A stretch of DNA of 64,000 nucleotides from Liolophura sinensis (lineage: Eukaryota > Mollusca > Polyplacophora > Chitonida > Chitonidae). The translations under genes and the position numbers were made by a program. The notes under the pieces are model-generated. The model was not told where the DNA came from, did no database searches, and worked only from the letters and a program-made list of their open reading frames with translations. Shown piece by piece: positions 1-12,712 of this stretch. The stretch lies in the NCBI RefSeq assembly GCF_032854445.1, contig NC_088295.1, positions 11,767,385-11,831,384 of the forward strand, given 5' to 3'. Position 1 is the stretch's first letter. Every line of letters begins with the position of its first letter.

Positions 1-3000
1 AGCCCCGGGCCATTTGGGTTACCCTGTGGGGCTTGGGTGGTCGCCTTAAAACTATTGGATTTACACTGAGATGAGTTCCCATTATAAACAACGGAGGCAT
101 CGTATACACGGAAACTAAGTTCAACCACCCCACCACCCCACCCCTCCCACTCCCCGGCCACTGATGAAGAACCGAGTGGGTTTTGTACTTATGCGTGGGG
201 GCCAATTATCTGAATTACTGTAAGAGGAACAAACTTTACGTTTCCGTGTCAATCTATGATATTTACCTAAGATATATAACTACATGGGGGCATGTTACTA
301 ATGCATAACAGATGAATAACCCTTGGCAGTGTCACGAAATGAAAAAGAAAAAAAAATACAGAATTCAGTATAAGATAATTAAGGATAATTAAGCTACTAT
401 ACGTTTACATGCCAGGATAACGGATCTTGCCGGGACAAGCCAAAAAGAGAGTCAATAAAGACATGATCAAAGGATATTTCCAGAAAGGATGTAAAATGTT
501 TGAAACAAATTACAGTCAACCAATAAATTTGTTAGCCTAATGAAACACAAGCGAGAATATTTATAAATATTAATTACAATTTTGTTAAAATATCTTTGAC
601 GGATTTTATGATGAAATAGTCTCACTTACAGACTTGGACATTTGTTATGTTGCCAATAGTAAGTATATCAGGCATATTTCAGGCATATCCAGTATCAATA
701 TGTATAAACCTTGTCAGGATAAAAAAAAGAGAGGAACATACAGTAATATTTCTTACTTACATATTACAATAAAGGCAACTTTGAAAAAAAAAATAAAGAT
801 TTATAATTTGCAAACGTCAATACTGATGCTCAAAGCAGATTTGTTTTCTATTTTCCAGCTTGTAACCTTTGTATGTAAAACCAATGGCAGCCAGCAGGCA
901 GTATTAGATTCTCTTTAAAACCATCCTCCTGATAGACAGTGCATGGCCTCCCTAAACTTCGGTTTGGTAAACACACACTTCAAAGGGCTTGGGAAAGTGG
1001 AGTAGTCAAACACATAATCACTTTAATTTCGCCTCGTTATTTCGAGCATTATTCTAGGATAAGGGATGGCGATGCAGTCACATCAATAAAACCTTGCTGA
1101 TGATACATATGATAAGTCCTTTTGATGAGCGAAGTATAATACTGCTAATCTACTTAATACAGTTTTTAAATTCCCATGGCAGTAAATATGTCAATTTCAT
1201 CAGTTTTATGTCTGGTGGCGTACACGAGTCAATACACCCCTAACGGGCACCAGTCGTACCGACAGATATAGTACAGATTAAATCTAATTCGTTCCGACAG
1301 TTTGACATCTCCCGTAAGGCTCTAATCCTTTCCCCCGTGGGCCCCGGGGTAGTTAGCCGGTCTGATATACTTAACATGTAGCTTACGTGTAACCAGCCAA
1401 ATCCCCGAACCAAGGCCAAAGCCTACCCCTGGACAAGGGCACGTGGGCAACATGCACTGACCAACCCGCGTGAGGGAGACGAAAGAGGTTCAATTCTATA
1501 CGAGACTCTAAAGTCCTTACATCAGGATTTCACCTCTTCCGTTTAGATCAAAGGACGCGTTTTCCTTCTATGTTTTACTTTTAATCTTTTTCAGAATTTC
1601 AGACGTGCATTGGTGTTCTGTGATATTATTTTGTATTCTTTGTATATTGACAATTTATGCACTAAGCCCTCTTTAAGTCGATTGGAAATGGTCGCTGAAA
1701 CTTATATCCACTACCCAAATGAAAACATTTATATTGTAATAATTTCAAGTGTTCATTCCCCCAAGAAAACACAGAACTCTGTAAGGGTCCCAGCACAACA
1801 TAGAACAATTGTATACTGCTAATTTTATATCAGTTTGTTTCAAGTTAAATCAAGGCGTGACAGAGCAGAATACATCAATATCCTATTCAGACATAAATCG
1901 GGATTGGGTATAACTATAATCTATACTTACATAAGGTATAGTCGGAAGAGGAAGGTTACTGTCAACCACTGAATTTTTCACGCACAGGTTATGTGTGAAG
2001 ACTGCTTCCCTAAGAAGTCCACATTCGGATTTGGTAACGATTCTCCCCTTAGGCTATACCATGCACACATACGCAATGAAGATCAAATCTAGCAAACATA
2101 AATAAACCTGTGGGCTGCATCTCAGTTGAAAATACCTGCTTGCTTGTGGCAATAAGGAAGGGTAGCCTGAAGAAGTTGATGTTCAGCTGTATGTAATACA
2201 TTCATCTTTATATCTACATGGACAAATGACCACTCGAAAGTATAGCCAAGATTTGAGTGAAGGGTACTCCTGCAAATGGATTAAATAGTTTTTTGGAACA
2301 GAGTTTTGTCTCGGCACAAGTACCGCATTCCATCCAAAAACGTCAATCTTGGAGTGTAAATTATTGTCCCCAGGTAATTCTTCAAAATCATCGAAAATCA
2401 CTCTGATAGGCTTTTAAAAAACTTACAAATGAACAACTTTCCTGCACAGCTATATAACAGAAAATTACTGAATACTAGATTGATGGTTTCTTACGTCAAT
2501 TTTCCTAACATGTCATGTCATTTATGATGTCTGCCGGCTGTTAGAAACATCCATTCCCACCACTTGCAATGTAATACCACAGCATTTAGCGGTCTCTCAA
2601 CTCATATTCCCGTACCCTTAATTATGCAGTATAAAACTTCACCGTACATATGGCAACACATCTATCATTTGCAACAGTCAAGAAAGTTCATTTGGAATTC
2701 TTAGAGAATTCTGTTAACCATTTGTTTGAAAATTCGGTTCAAAACTTTTTGAAAATTTTTCAGTCATATGACGACGAGCAGTCACTGGGTGTGTGTACAT
2801 ATATTGTGTCACGAGTTTTGTAACGTATTCTTGAAAAGGTGTGTAGTTATATTATTATTTTATTTTTATTATTTGTATATCCAAAATTACTAAGATATTC
2901 TTACAAAGTGACATGAGATAACACGAAAGTATGATAGCTATGCAGTCTACTTGGCTGCACCAGTCGGAAAGCTTCGCGGGCTTATAACGCCTTTAATTAA

Positions 3001-3264
3001 TTCGCGCAAATTATTTCACTAATTGTGGCGACTACACGAGGCCGTTGTCTAGGAAAGGCAAATCGATTTCAGGCAAGCATGCAGAGATCTGTTCCATCTA
3101 GACTAACTATTTTTCAGTTACATCTGAGTCTGCAGCTTCCAACATTGATATATACGGGCAACAGCGACAGCTTTTTGAGATTTACACCATCGGTCCGTCT
3201 TCTTTGTGATGCATGAAACAGACCTGATTACCTGGCATGGATTATTATCATGTTATCGAGGACT
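1..3264. other. No recognisable gene
   Basis: AT-rich sequence with only short unrelated open frames. The longest suggestive one is on the minus strand at 2183-2401 (72 codons) but it has no splice context or family resemblance that I can name. A small SINE fragment lies near the end and is listed separately. I see no tRNA, rRNA or coding exon here. Confidence 0.5.
2745..2815 (-). mobile_element. Fragment of SINE family S2 (3' part)
   Basis: The stretch holds the S2 signature AATTTTTCAGTCATATGACG followed by a GTGTGTACATATATTGTGT segment, matching the 3' (tail) half of the full copy at 16894-17185. The tRNA-like head is absent. Orientation follows the full copies, whose heads lie to the right. 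Confidence 0.6.
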
Positions 3265-3955
3265 GTTACTTGGGTTACACGGTGTAACCCTGCATGTTCA
3301 TATGAGATACAGTACCTAGTACTATCAACGGGTTCACCTGTTTGACAAAGTTTCTGTTGGCCTGTAAGCAGGTTAGATGGTGTTCGTGACACCTGAGACA
3401 CCTGCTATCACCACAGCTCACCTGTGTAACAAAGTCTCTGCTGAACTGTAAGCCGGTTAGAGGGTGTAAATGGAACCTGAGATACAGTACCGGGTGCTGT
3501 TACCGGTGTTCACCTATGTAACAAAGTCTCTGCTGGTCTGTAAGCCGGTCAGAGGGTGTACATGGCACCCGAGATACAGTACCGGGAATTGTCACCGGTG
3601 TTCTCCTATGTAACAAAGTCTCTGCTAGTCTCTAAGCCTGTCAGAGGGTGTACATGGCACCCGAGATACAGTACCGGGAACTGTCACCGGTGTTCTCCTA
3701 TGTAACAAAGTTTCTCCTGGTCTGCAAGCCGGTCAGAGGGTGTACATGGCACCTGAGACACAGTACCGGGAACTGTCACTGGTGTTCACCTCTGTAACGA
3801 AGTCTCTCCTGGTCTGTAAGCCGGTCAGAGGGTATACATGGCACCTGAGATACAGTACCGGGAACTGTCACCGGTGTTCACCTATGTAACAAAGTCTCTT
3901 CTGGTCTGCAAGCCGGTCAGAGTGTGTACATGGCACCTCAGATACTGTGCTCTGT
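3265..3955. repeat. Minisatellite, 92-bp unit, about 7 copies
   Basis: The motif GAGATACAGTACCGGG recurs at about 3571, 3663, 3755 and 3847, exactly 92 bp apart, with the same order of shared words (GTAACAAAGTCTCTGCTGG, TAAGCCGGTCAGAGGGTGTA). Outer copies are more diverged than inner ones. The unit is not a multiple of three, and no frame stays open through the array, so it is not coding. Confidence 0.9.
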
Positions 3956-6270
3956 ATATACCGATGTGTTTCACGTCACACATTTTAGTCACACCTGTCA
4001 CTGACGGTGATTTCATTCCGAGAACAATGAAAATTGATATAACCACAGAAATTTTTTATTTCTACGACTTAGTTGAATACTTTCACCGTAAAGACGTTAA
4101 TACAGCTCAAAAATCATGAAATGCTAAACGGATTTTAAGACAAGATGTATGGAAACGCTCGTGGGATTCGAACTCTGTCCGTTAATACTGAGGGCCCTTA
4201 AAGCCGCCTCACTGCAAATGAAGAGGGTTGAAGGGGAGAATAAATCCAATCTACTGTTCAATATGCCCACGCGTAGTTTGGATATATATTATCCAAGAAA
4301 TATTTTCTATGTACTCCACTGTGAGTTAGGGACATTCTGGTACAATACCTGAATGCCATATGTCGCTCTCCTATAGGAGAACAATAGTCTGATTGGAGAC
4401 AGAAGATCGTATCATGCAGGCGAATATTGCCAATCTCAAGTTTTAACACTCTGTTCGTGCAAAGAGCACTAAGGACTTTGCGACTCAATGAACGAAATGG
4501 GGAATGGGAAATCATAGAAAAACTTTCACAAAGTCTAAAAAACAAAAGCAACGCACATATGGAAACAACATACATACACATACATCTGACAAACTTTAAC
4601 TTTGTTTGTCACTACTAATGTTCATATTGTATACGCGAATATATTTTAAAACGAAAAGCTGCCTCATAAGACGAAAACGGCATTATGGGACACTTGTCAC
4701 CTTGACCCCTTTTTGAATCAAGTTCTGCAAATGTATTAAGACTAGAACGCGTCACAAACTGTGGCTCCTGATGGAATATGGTGAGCAAAACCACGCCATC
4801 AAAATCATCCAAAACACATGAGCTTTTTTGCGAGTATTCGGGAGAGGTAATTAGGAACATCAAAGCTGGCGATCTATCCTGACACCTACGGGATTCCCGA
4901 GTTGTTGTCTGTCTCTGACCTCCATTAGCCCGCAGCCGTTTGAACTGAACACCGGTATTTGCCGAACTCTTGCTCATACCTCACCTCCGAGCAATTGCTC
5001 CAACGCCTCTCGCTACATCTCCGCTCAATTACGATATTGCTTTTATGAGCAATAACCGCTGACATTTTCTGACTTTTTCAGCATCCTTTTCTTCCGCCTT
5101 GCCCGGCAATTTTCTGTTTTCAAGCACGGGCTAAAAAAGGGGTGGTATTTTGGGTGACACGAAACGCCTTGAAGATATTAGGCGATCCCGTCTCTGCAGC
5201 TACGATGTTACACTATGATCCGGACCTGGAGAGGTCTTAATGAAATCTTTCCCGCCGACTTAACCTGTCCTCTTGTACACACAGACCCCCTGACATACAC
5301 CCGCAAACAAAACCAATCAAATCTACCGCGAGCTAGGTTTTAACAACCCATTATGAATCATTCTACGCTCTAAAACTGATACATTTCTTCCTACTAGCAC
5401 ATTCTTCATTACAGTCGTTGTAATCTGGTAAGAAAGTAATTTCTGTTACAAGAATGTCGTTTGCAGCGATTAAAGACTAATCAAAGTTTTGTCATCTTGA
5501 AGGTTATGTAAAATAATGCCATCTATACGCCATCTATACTTGCACATCTCGACAACTGTCAAGCGTGTCATCTATTTCCTATCTGCATTCACTGAACAGA
5601 AACCTATTCCGTTATATGTTGCAGTCTGTTTAAACAATGATCAACTCTGTTCTTTTTGGGGTAACAAAACATGTTTTTAGATTTTGTTCCATACGACAGA
5701 TTTACAGGGAATGATAGTATAAGAATTCAACTTCGATATCACGCAAATAGCTTATAGTAAGTTGTTTATGAAACAGAAAAGTCTGAAAAAACCAGGACAA
5801 CAAATTAGGTTTTGCAAATTGTTACCAGAATAACTTTCCCGTTTTCGCATTATTTCTACATTTCTCTGCGATATGTCATGGCTATACTATTTCACTATAT
5901 AGTGATAATATTCGGGTGTAGAAAGCTGGAGAGACCAACAAGGTAGGCTTACTGCTTGATAAACATCCATATACACAAAGTGACCAGTAAGCTCAAGGAA
6001 GTGAGCAGGCTTACGGTGTACAGCGCAGATGTCTTAAGTAACTATTCGATTAAAAATGTACGTAGGAATATAAAAATGTAGTCCTAGTCCTTATCCATGC
6101 CTATCAATTATAACCCATCTGAATGGATAATTATTTATTCTTTTGTGTGTACTAAGATTATGAAAATTAACTGTTTAAAGTCATCTCCTTTACATTCACA
6201 TAACATTATACAGATAACCTGTTAGCCGAACAGAATTTCGTAACAGGCCTGTACGTAAAATGAATAGTGG
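3956..6270. other. No confident gene; one 120-codon open frame
   Basis: Mostly unstructured AT-rich DNA. The only frame worth noting is minus-strand 4615-4977, which starts MSKSSANTGVQFKRLR and could be a first exon or a chance frame. No domain or conserved splice partner was found around it, so I do not call a gene. Confidence 0.35.
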
Positions 6271-6274
6271 GGAA

Positions 6275-6840
6275 ATATATATACATGCACAAGGTCAAAG
6301 CTAACGGAATGTCGTATATATACATGTAGGCCGCTATGTCATGCACAAAGTAAAAGGTAACGGAATATCGTATACCTCTACACGCATAAGGTCACACCTA
6401 ACGGAAAACCGTATTTATCTGGGCATGAACAAGGCTAAATCAAACGGAATATCGTATATATCTGGGTATGCACAAGATCAAAGCTATCCGAATATCGTAT
6501 ATGTATGGGCATGCACAATGTCATAGCTACCGGAATATGGTATACATCTGGGCATGAACAAGGTTAAAACAAACGGAATATCGTATATATCTGGGCATGA
6601 ACAAGGTTAACGCAAACGCAATATCGTATATATCTGGGCATGAGCAAGGTTAAAGCAAACGGAATATCGTATATATCTGCATGTAACGGAATATCGTGTA
6701 TATCTGGGCATGAACAAGGTTAACGCAAACGCAATATCGTATATATCTGGGCATGAACAAGGTTAACGCAAACGCAATATCGTATATATCTGGGCATGAA
6801 CAAGGTTAAAGCAAACGAAATATCGTGTATATCTGGATGT
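6275..6840. repeat. Satellite array, about 43-bp unit
   Basis: Tandem units contain CTGGGCATGAACAAGGTTAA, then CAAACG(G/C)AATATCGTATATAT. Unit length is about 43 bp in the cleanest part (6540-6800); the first copies are more diverged and use GCACAAGGTCAAAGC. Short open frames through the array are by-products of the repeat. Confidence 0.85.
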
Positions 6841-7320
6841 ATATCTAACGGAATATCTTATCTGAGTTTTTTATGTTCAAAATATCTACTCAAAGTCAGA
6901 CCTAACAGAATGTCTTATCTCGGCTTTTATGTTCACAGGAACTATACACAAGACAGAGTTATCGGAATGTCTTATCTGGGCTTTTATGTTCACAGGAACT
7001 ACTCACAACATAGAGTTAACGGAATGTCTTATCTGGAATTGGCTTTTATGTTCACTAGAACTATACGCAAGACAGAGTTATCGGAATGTCTTATATGGGC
7101 TTTTATGTTCACAAGAACTATACACAAGACAGAGTTATCGAAATGTCTTATCTGGGCTTTTATGTTCACAAGAACTATACACAAGAGTTATCGGAATGTC
7201 TTATGTGGAACTGGCTTTTATGTTCACAAGAGCTATAGGCCTACATGAAGTCAGAGCTAACGGAATATCTTATTAGGGCTTGTATGTTCACAAGAACTGC
7301 AAGGTCATTTCAAACGGAAT
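6841..7320. repeat. Related satellite array, about 57-bp unit
   Basis: It follows the 43-bp array directly. Units read GGAATGTCTTATCTGGGC, then TTTTATGTTCACAAGAACTA, then CACAAGACAGAGTTATC. They share the CGGAAT-TC-TAT-CTGGGC core with the 43-bp class but carry an extra TTTTATGTTCACAAGAAC block, so this looks like a derived unit that was amplified on its own. Confidence 0.85.
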
Positions 7321-7559
7321 ACTCTCGAGAAAAAAATCTGTTAACTTTAACAGAAAGGCCTTTGTCTGCGGCATGCTGTAATGTGTTCTGTTACTGCAGC
7401 ACATTATTCTGTTAAGTATAGCACTCATATTCTATTAATTCAGCATAAAGAATGTATCAGACTTGCAGAATATCATGTAGAATATGACAACATATTATTG
7501 TGCTATAATAACATAATACATTTTAGCATCACTCTAAAAGTTGATTTTCACTTAAAATT

Positions 7560-7690
7560 AATCACATCTTATATCTGGATTTGTATGTTCACAAGAACTA
7601 CACAAAGTCAGAGCGAACGAGATATCTTATCAGGGCTTGTATTTTCGTAAGAACATAAGGTTAGTGCAAACGTAATATCCTATATCGACG
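7560..7690. repeat. Isolated satellite units of the 57-bp class
   Basis: Two or so diverged units (ATCTTATATCTGGATTTGTA, TGTTCACAAGAACTACA, CGAACGAGATATCTTATCAG) separated from the main array by about 240 bp of unrelated AT-rich sequence. Confidence 0.7.
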
Positions 7691-7870
7691 TCTTTACTCA
7701 CACAAGCTATAGTATCATCCGCTTATACGTGTAACAGAGGACTTGAGTAACTTTGTTAACGTTTTAACATAATTAACTATCCACTCATGGCTATAGATCT
7801 GCTATATCCATAGACATTGTGCATGTTAGCTTATACATACATGCATTTCATCATGAATACGTACACTATA

Positions 7871-8003
7871 GGGCCCAGTTTCACAAAGATGTCGTACATG
7901 TACGATAATCGCACATATAGGAAAATGGTACGGTAATAGTGACGTACAAAATATCGTATACCGGTACGACAAATGTACGATAAAAATGTTGGAAACTGGG
8001 CCC
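7871..8003. mobile_element. Palindromic MITE-like element, family M1
   Basis: Perfect 12-bp terminal inverted repeats (GGGCCCAGTTTC at the left, GAAACTGGGCCC at the right) bound a 133-bp segment whose interior is also partly palindromic (CGTACATGTACG). Two further copies with the same type of ends lie at 18882-19022 and 51934-52080. It has no coding capacity, and no clear target duplication is visible. Confidence 0.7.
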
Positions 8004-10140
8004 AGCTTGTGTATGAATAAAGACAATTTCAATCTACATGTATACGGCATAAAATACTGTTCCCAGCTGATGCACTTATGCAACCAGTCATTTCAGTTTA
8101 AAGTTTCAAACTATTGCCATGCAAATAGCCTACATCACCCAAAGGTGGACTTAATAGCACAGGGTATATATTTGGTATATTAAGGCGGTATATAATTGGT
8201 AAGCTTAATGTGTCTCAGATATATAAATCGGGCAGACTGAAGCTTACGACTGCCGGTATTTTTATATGTTGAAGAGTAATAATTGGCGATTTCTAAAGGG
8301 CTGCTTAAACTGTTGCCTTTGTTTTTAAATTATATACAAATAAGCAGTGAAATAAATCGAGTGAAACATGTGGTTGTCAGATTTATAAGATTTATAAGAT
8401 TTATATATATGGAGTTACGGGAGCTCCGAAGAACTGGGATTGGAAGGATTTATATATGTATTGATATATACCAAACGTGCTTTCTTCTAGCTCTACGATT
8501 TATATTTATTTAAAGATGGCAAAGTTTGGAGGACAAATCCCATCAGATTTGTAAAAAAGACGAAAAGTTAAAGATATATAAATAATGTAGTTAAATCAGA
8601 AATGACACGTGGCACTCAATAGATTCTGTACAAACGTGGTGGGTACATCAGCACTATGTTTATACCCCTGGAAATATTAAATTATAATTTTGCTGAAAAT
8701 TGCAGTGTTTAACTTATACCTAATGTCACTATATATGTATCGAATCTGATGTCGAAAATATAATTTATACATACATTGCTTCCAATGTGATTAAAAGCTT
8801 TTGAAGATACCTTTTTCATGCTTTTAAATAATGTGTTCAAGTCACATTGAGGGCTTGAGATTTTAATTTGACACTTTGCAAAATAATCTAGGCGCTTATT
8901 TGTAATTGTTACAAACTCAGACCTTTGAAGAGTCTAAACCCCGATACTTTTGTCTGAATTCTTGACAGAAAATTGCTTATTTCTTGTTTGATTTGTTAAT
9001 AAAGCACAATGAGTTACAGTAGTTCGTTTGTATCTTGAAGCGACAAATAGGCTGGGGTCAATGTTTTCATTTTATGTATGTAAAATGTTAAGATTTATGC
9101 TTTCTAAGACAAAGCTATAAACATCTTCATATAGTTTCGGCATACATACGTGAACGTACGTCCCAAATTTTGAATACAGACGAAGGGAGACTACTCTGGA
9201 ATTTATATTGGCAACCTCTGCGCTACGCGGGGTAAAATATGCATTAAGCCGGTGATACGGTAAACCCACAAACCACTGCCAAATATTTTATGCGAAATGA
9301 TTACAATAACATGAAGATTTCACTTGCTTGGTTCAAATCAATCAGATTAAAATGAGATCATACATGTATATCGCTTCGCTTAAAATACACTACGTCACCG
9401 GTTCTAGCGCATTTGTCACATTTGAAAGAGTGTTATCACAGAGAGAGAGAGAGAGTACGTGCAAGTCACAGGCGCCATCAAACGAGAACTCGACACTCCT
9501 TTTATCCTTGTGCTGTCCAAATATAGGTGTAGTCTTCATGCACTGGACAGATTAAGAAACAAATATGATAATCTTTATTGTCACAGGCAAAGTTTCAAAG
9601 GTTGGTAAAATCTGTCAAATGCAAATCTTGTGTCTGGTGGTCTAGATTGCATAATTTCTGGCTTGTGCTGACTTGAGCTCTCGCTGATAGGTCGGATATG
9701 GCCTTGTGTCAGAAGGTTTGTCCTTCGATGGGCGGAAGTGGTTTCTGCTATTTTATGCCCGGTGATTAAGTGGTGATTCTTAACGACAATATATAGGCCA
9801 TACTCATTATATTCACACAACACAGATGGTCACAATTTTGCTGTCTCATCTTGACATCTATGGTGGAATGAAGTGTTCATGACCCCACTGCATTATGATG
9901 AATTAAATATGTCTTGAATAATTTGAGCTTTATAAATCACTAGATACCTCATTATAATTATACTACAGCATGAATTGCACAACATATTCTTGGATATTGG
10001 TTACAAGGAACAACACCTGTGTTTATAGTTATATCGCATGTTTCATGCATGTGGCGTCCACGTTGAGATTGTCGCCAATGTGCTGTATTCACACGTCTTA
10101 TCTATGTCGGGAGTGGGGCGGGAGGGAGGGGGCTGAAAGT
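8004..10140. other. Intergenic sequence, no gene seen
   Basis: AT-rich DNA with scattered short frames on both strands (for example minus 9581-9823) that show no family resemblance. A GA/GC-rich stretch at about 10107-10137 (GGGAGTGGGGCGGGAGGGAG) sits directly upstream of the TATA box of the next gene and may be part of its promoter. Confidence 0.5.
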
Positions 10141-10146
10141 AATGAG

Positions 10147-10153
10147 TATATAA
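10147..10153 (+). promoter_or_regulatory. TATA box of the M15-like gene
   Basis: TATATAA lies 58 bp upstream of the predicted start codon at 10211, leaving room for transcription to start near 10177-10180 and a leader of about 30 nt. It is the best-placed core promoter element in the window. Confidence 0.7.
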
Positions 10154-10210
10154 GGCCAGAATTAATGTTTATCTCTCACAGAGACTTACCCAGTGACTTT
10201 GATCTCAACG

Positions 10211-11842
10211 ATGAAACTGTTGATCGTCTTGTCCGGTCTGATAGCCGTCAGCTTTGGTAAGTTTACTGCTGTACGCGTATCATGGCATAGACACCACAGA
10301 TTTATACATACGAATATTAAGCTGTGCGGACATTGTGTCGAATCCGTCGTCTTGAAAACCGAAGTTATTCACGCCTCAACAAGTGTTGATGAAGAGTAAC
10401 AGCTAATGACCATATGTTTACCTCTGAAAATGACTCTTTGGGGAGAAGAGACTCGGCAAATCCAAGATATATCCAACATATCTCTCCGAGAACATAAATA
10501 CGCTGAGGGTAGTAGCAGAAGTTTTATCAGGAGTCGTATAAATAGGAATACAGTGGAAATAATTTTAATGAAACCATAGTTACTATATGTCAATACATTT
10601 CATTTTTCTTACTGAACTTTTCACAAAAGCATTTCAAGTACGGTCACTGATCCAGCTCATTTTGTTGTACCGCGTTCAATGTAGAAACATAATTCCCACA
10701 GATTCTGATTCCATGAGCACTGCCCTTTGAGCAACGTTATTTACGCTCAAACTCAGCAAAGTCTTCCTCATGTTTTTTTTTTTGGTTGTTGTTGTTGTTG
10801 TCTTCGTCCAGCGGCTACAACCACAAACTCCCATGCCTTGGCCGAGTTCTCAGCGAAGGGAATCTCGGTGTGGTCCAGTGGAGGGTGCCACGAAAAATAC
10901 AACGGCCACTGCACATCGTTTGACGGTCTCCAGTTAGTCTCTCTATCAGGTGTCCTCAAGTTTAAGCAGACAAGTGGTTGTGCAATCACCATTACCGGAG
11001 GCACCGAAGTAGTACGTTTTCAAGTTTATCTTTTACTGAATTTACTTTAGCGAATATGTGTAAATGATGCCATTTACATTACATTATGCCCTGTTGCGTT
11101 TTTTTGTAGCTTTGAAGATACTTTTTAACTCCCTATTTATTTATTTATTTATTTGATAGACTTGCTTTGATTAACATAAAGATAATATATATACGGACAG
11201 CCATTGGAACTGATCGCTGGAGCAACAATTTAGTGTTCAAATCAGTCTTTGTTGAAAAGCAGAGAGAGTGGAAGCGAAATGCGAAAAGTTGTATGGTAAA
11301 ATGCAAAGATCGAAGCGAAAACGCGAAATCAAAAATAGCAATAGGATCTGGATACATGTGGAATAAAGTTTACGTTTCCTTATGGTCAGATCAAATCCTG
11401 CTCATTGTTGAATTCGCTTTGTAGTCAGGCACGTTTTTTTACATCTATCCTGCCGTCCGAAACAGAATGACATTGCAAATTTGATTTAGTCTCTTTGATT
11501 CCTTAATTATTGTATATGATGTAACTTAAAATAAAACTGAAAGGCATATCTGTTATCCTTGGCGAAAAAAGACAAACTCTACGAAACGGAAATGATATTT
11601 AATAGAGTTGATTTTTTTGTGTTCTTCAGGGCCATGCCTCGGGGAGCTACAGCCACGGTAATGGCTACAAACTGGACATAAGCGACACTTCCTGCGTTAC
11701 CAACTACATCACAGGTCACTACCGTCACACCGGAAGTCGATCAGATGGGGCTGCGCTGTACGCTGATCCTCACGGTAATGTGTTCGCCCATGAGTCCTGG
11801 TTGCACCACTGGGACATCACATGGTACCACTACACAAAATAA
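10211..11842 (+). CDS. Secreted M15-like zinc peptidase (peptidoglycan hydrolase type)
   Basis: Three exons, 10211-10256, 10812-11011 and 11630-11842, joined at phase 1 and phase 0 with GT-AG borders, encode 152 aa. Residues 1-16 are a signal peptide (MKLLIVLSGLIAVSF). The mature part has four cysteines (41, 49, 72, 104), a TGGTE(V)GHASG segment at 77-87, then SHGNGYKLD with His91 and Asp98, and Glu137 with the HHWD at 141-144. The HxxGxxxD plus ExxxHHWD pattern matches the zinc ligands of MEROPS M15 (VanX/VanY D,D-peptidases and phage endolysins). I infer a secreted enzyme acting on bacterial peptidoglycan in defence or digestion, possibly of microbial ancestry. The fold and motifs are well supported; substrate and origin are not. 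A TATA box and poly(A) signal flank it, and the reading frame is clean. An inactive or signalling relative is the main alternative. Confidence 0.82.
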
Positions 11843-11863
11843 ATAACCGTCTGTTCATAGTGG

Positions 11864-11869
11864 AATAAA
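11864..11869 (+). terminator. Poly(A) signal AATAAA of the M15-like gene
   Basis: AATAAA lies 22 bp after the TAA stop at 11840-11842 and is followed by a TTTGTGTGTTCTGT GU-rich stretch at about 11890-11903, as expected for a short 3' UTR. Confidence 0.75.
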
Positions 11870-11964
11870 ACCATTTGCTATATCATGTCTGTTTTGTGTG
11901 TTCTGTCATAGATGGAAATTTGTATCCCTGATATTTGATAACCTGTCTAGCTATAGACGTTAAG

Positions 11965-12108
11965 CCGGAGGGCTAACGGTTTGGTTTCTTTCGGGCTCTC
12001 TCCGGTTTATTCCCACCATAATGCTGGCCGCCTTTGCATAAGTGAAATAATCTTGTGTATGATCTTGCGTAAAACACTAATCAAATAAATAAAGAAGGAA
12101 ACAAATAA
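11965..12108 (+). mobile_element. SINE family S1, 3' fragment
   Basis: It matches the 3' half of the S1 copy at 40253-40521: a CCACCATAATGCTGGCCGCC block, then AAGTGAAATAATCTTG, then GCGTAAAACACTAATCAAAT and an AAATA tail. The tRNA-like head is missing. Confidence 0.8.
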
Positions 12109-12649
12109 ATAAGTAAATTAGACTTTAAGCCAGTTATATGTATAGGCAAGACATAAATGCCATTTTGGGGGTAACCAGAAGCTGGAATTGCTTGTGCCAA
12201 GCCACTTATGATCATGACATATTGTATTCCAATACGTAGGAGCCGGTCTGAGGGAAATATCTGTGACAGCTCGGTTGTCATTGGCGGGTCGGGAAAGAAG
12301 CGACATAAGTTTTGTGTACAAGACTTATTTTGTTGTCGTAACAACGTACACCTACTAGCATGACTAGGCCTATATATGCTGTTATCCGGTCCACTGTCCC
12401 CGCTTCGGCTCCTGTTTGGCGATCTCTCTCGCGTTCCTACATGCATTACGTAATACCTACGTCATAGCACAGATTGATGATGTTTAGCACAATATCCAGC
12501 AAGGAAACTGATGCAAGGAAGCCTCAGTTTAAATCTTGAAGATTTTATTATGTATATATGGCGGTCTGTTCCATGGGTGTAGGGCACCAGGGTGCCCACT
12601 GAATAAGCCAACAACAAAACGACATGTTATTCCTTGCTCTAACCTTTCA

Positions 12650-12712
12650 GTGATGAGCGCCAACCGAGGCTCTAGCAAATACCATTACTAAGTCTTTGGT
12701 ATGACCACACTT
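12650..12712 (-). mobile_element. Diverged fragment of SINE family S2
   Basis: GAGCGCCAACCGAGGCTCTA followed by CTTTGGTATGACC resembles the GAGCGCCAAGCGCGGCAGCA and CTTTGGTATGACC segments of the full S2 copy at 16894-17185. Too short and diverged to place exact ends. Confidence 0.4.

Noticed and set aside
6796-7276. Overlapping 150- and 115-codon frames
   Set aside because: They run through the 57-bp satellite and only reflect its lack of stops in two frames.
12081-12446. 121-codon minus-strand frame
   Set aside because: Its end runs into a SINE S1 tail and the rest has no recognisable protein character.
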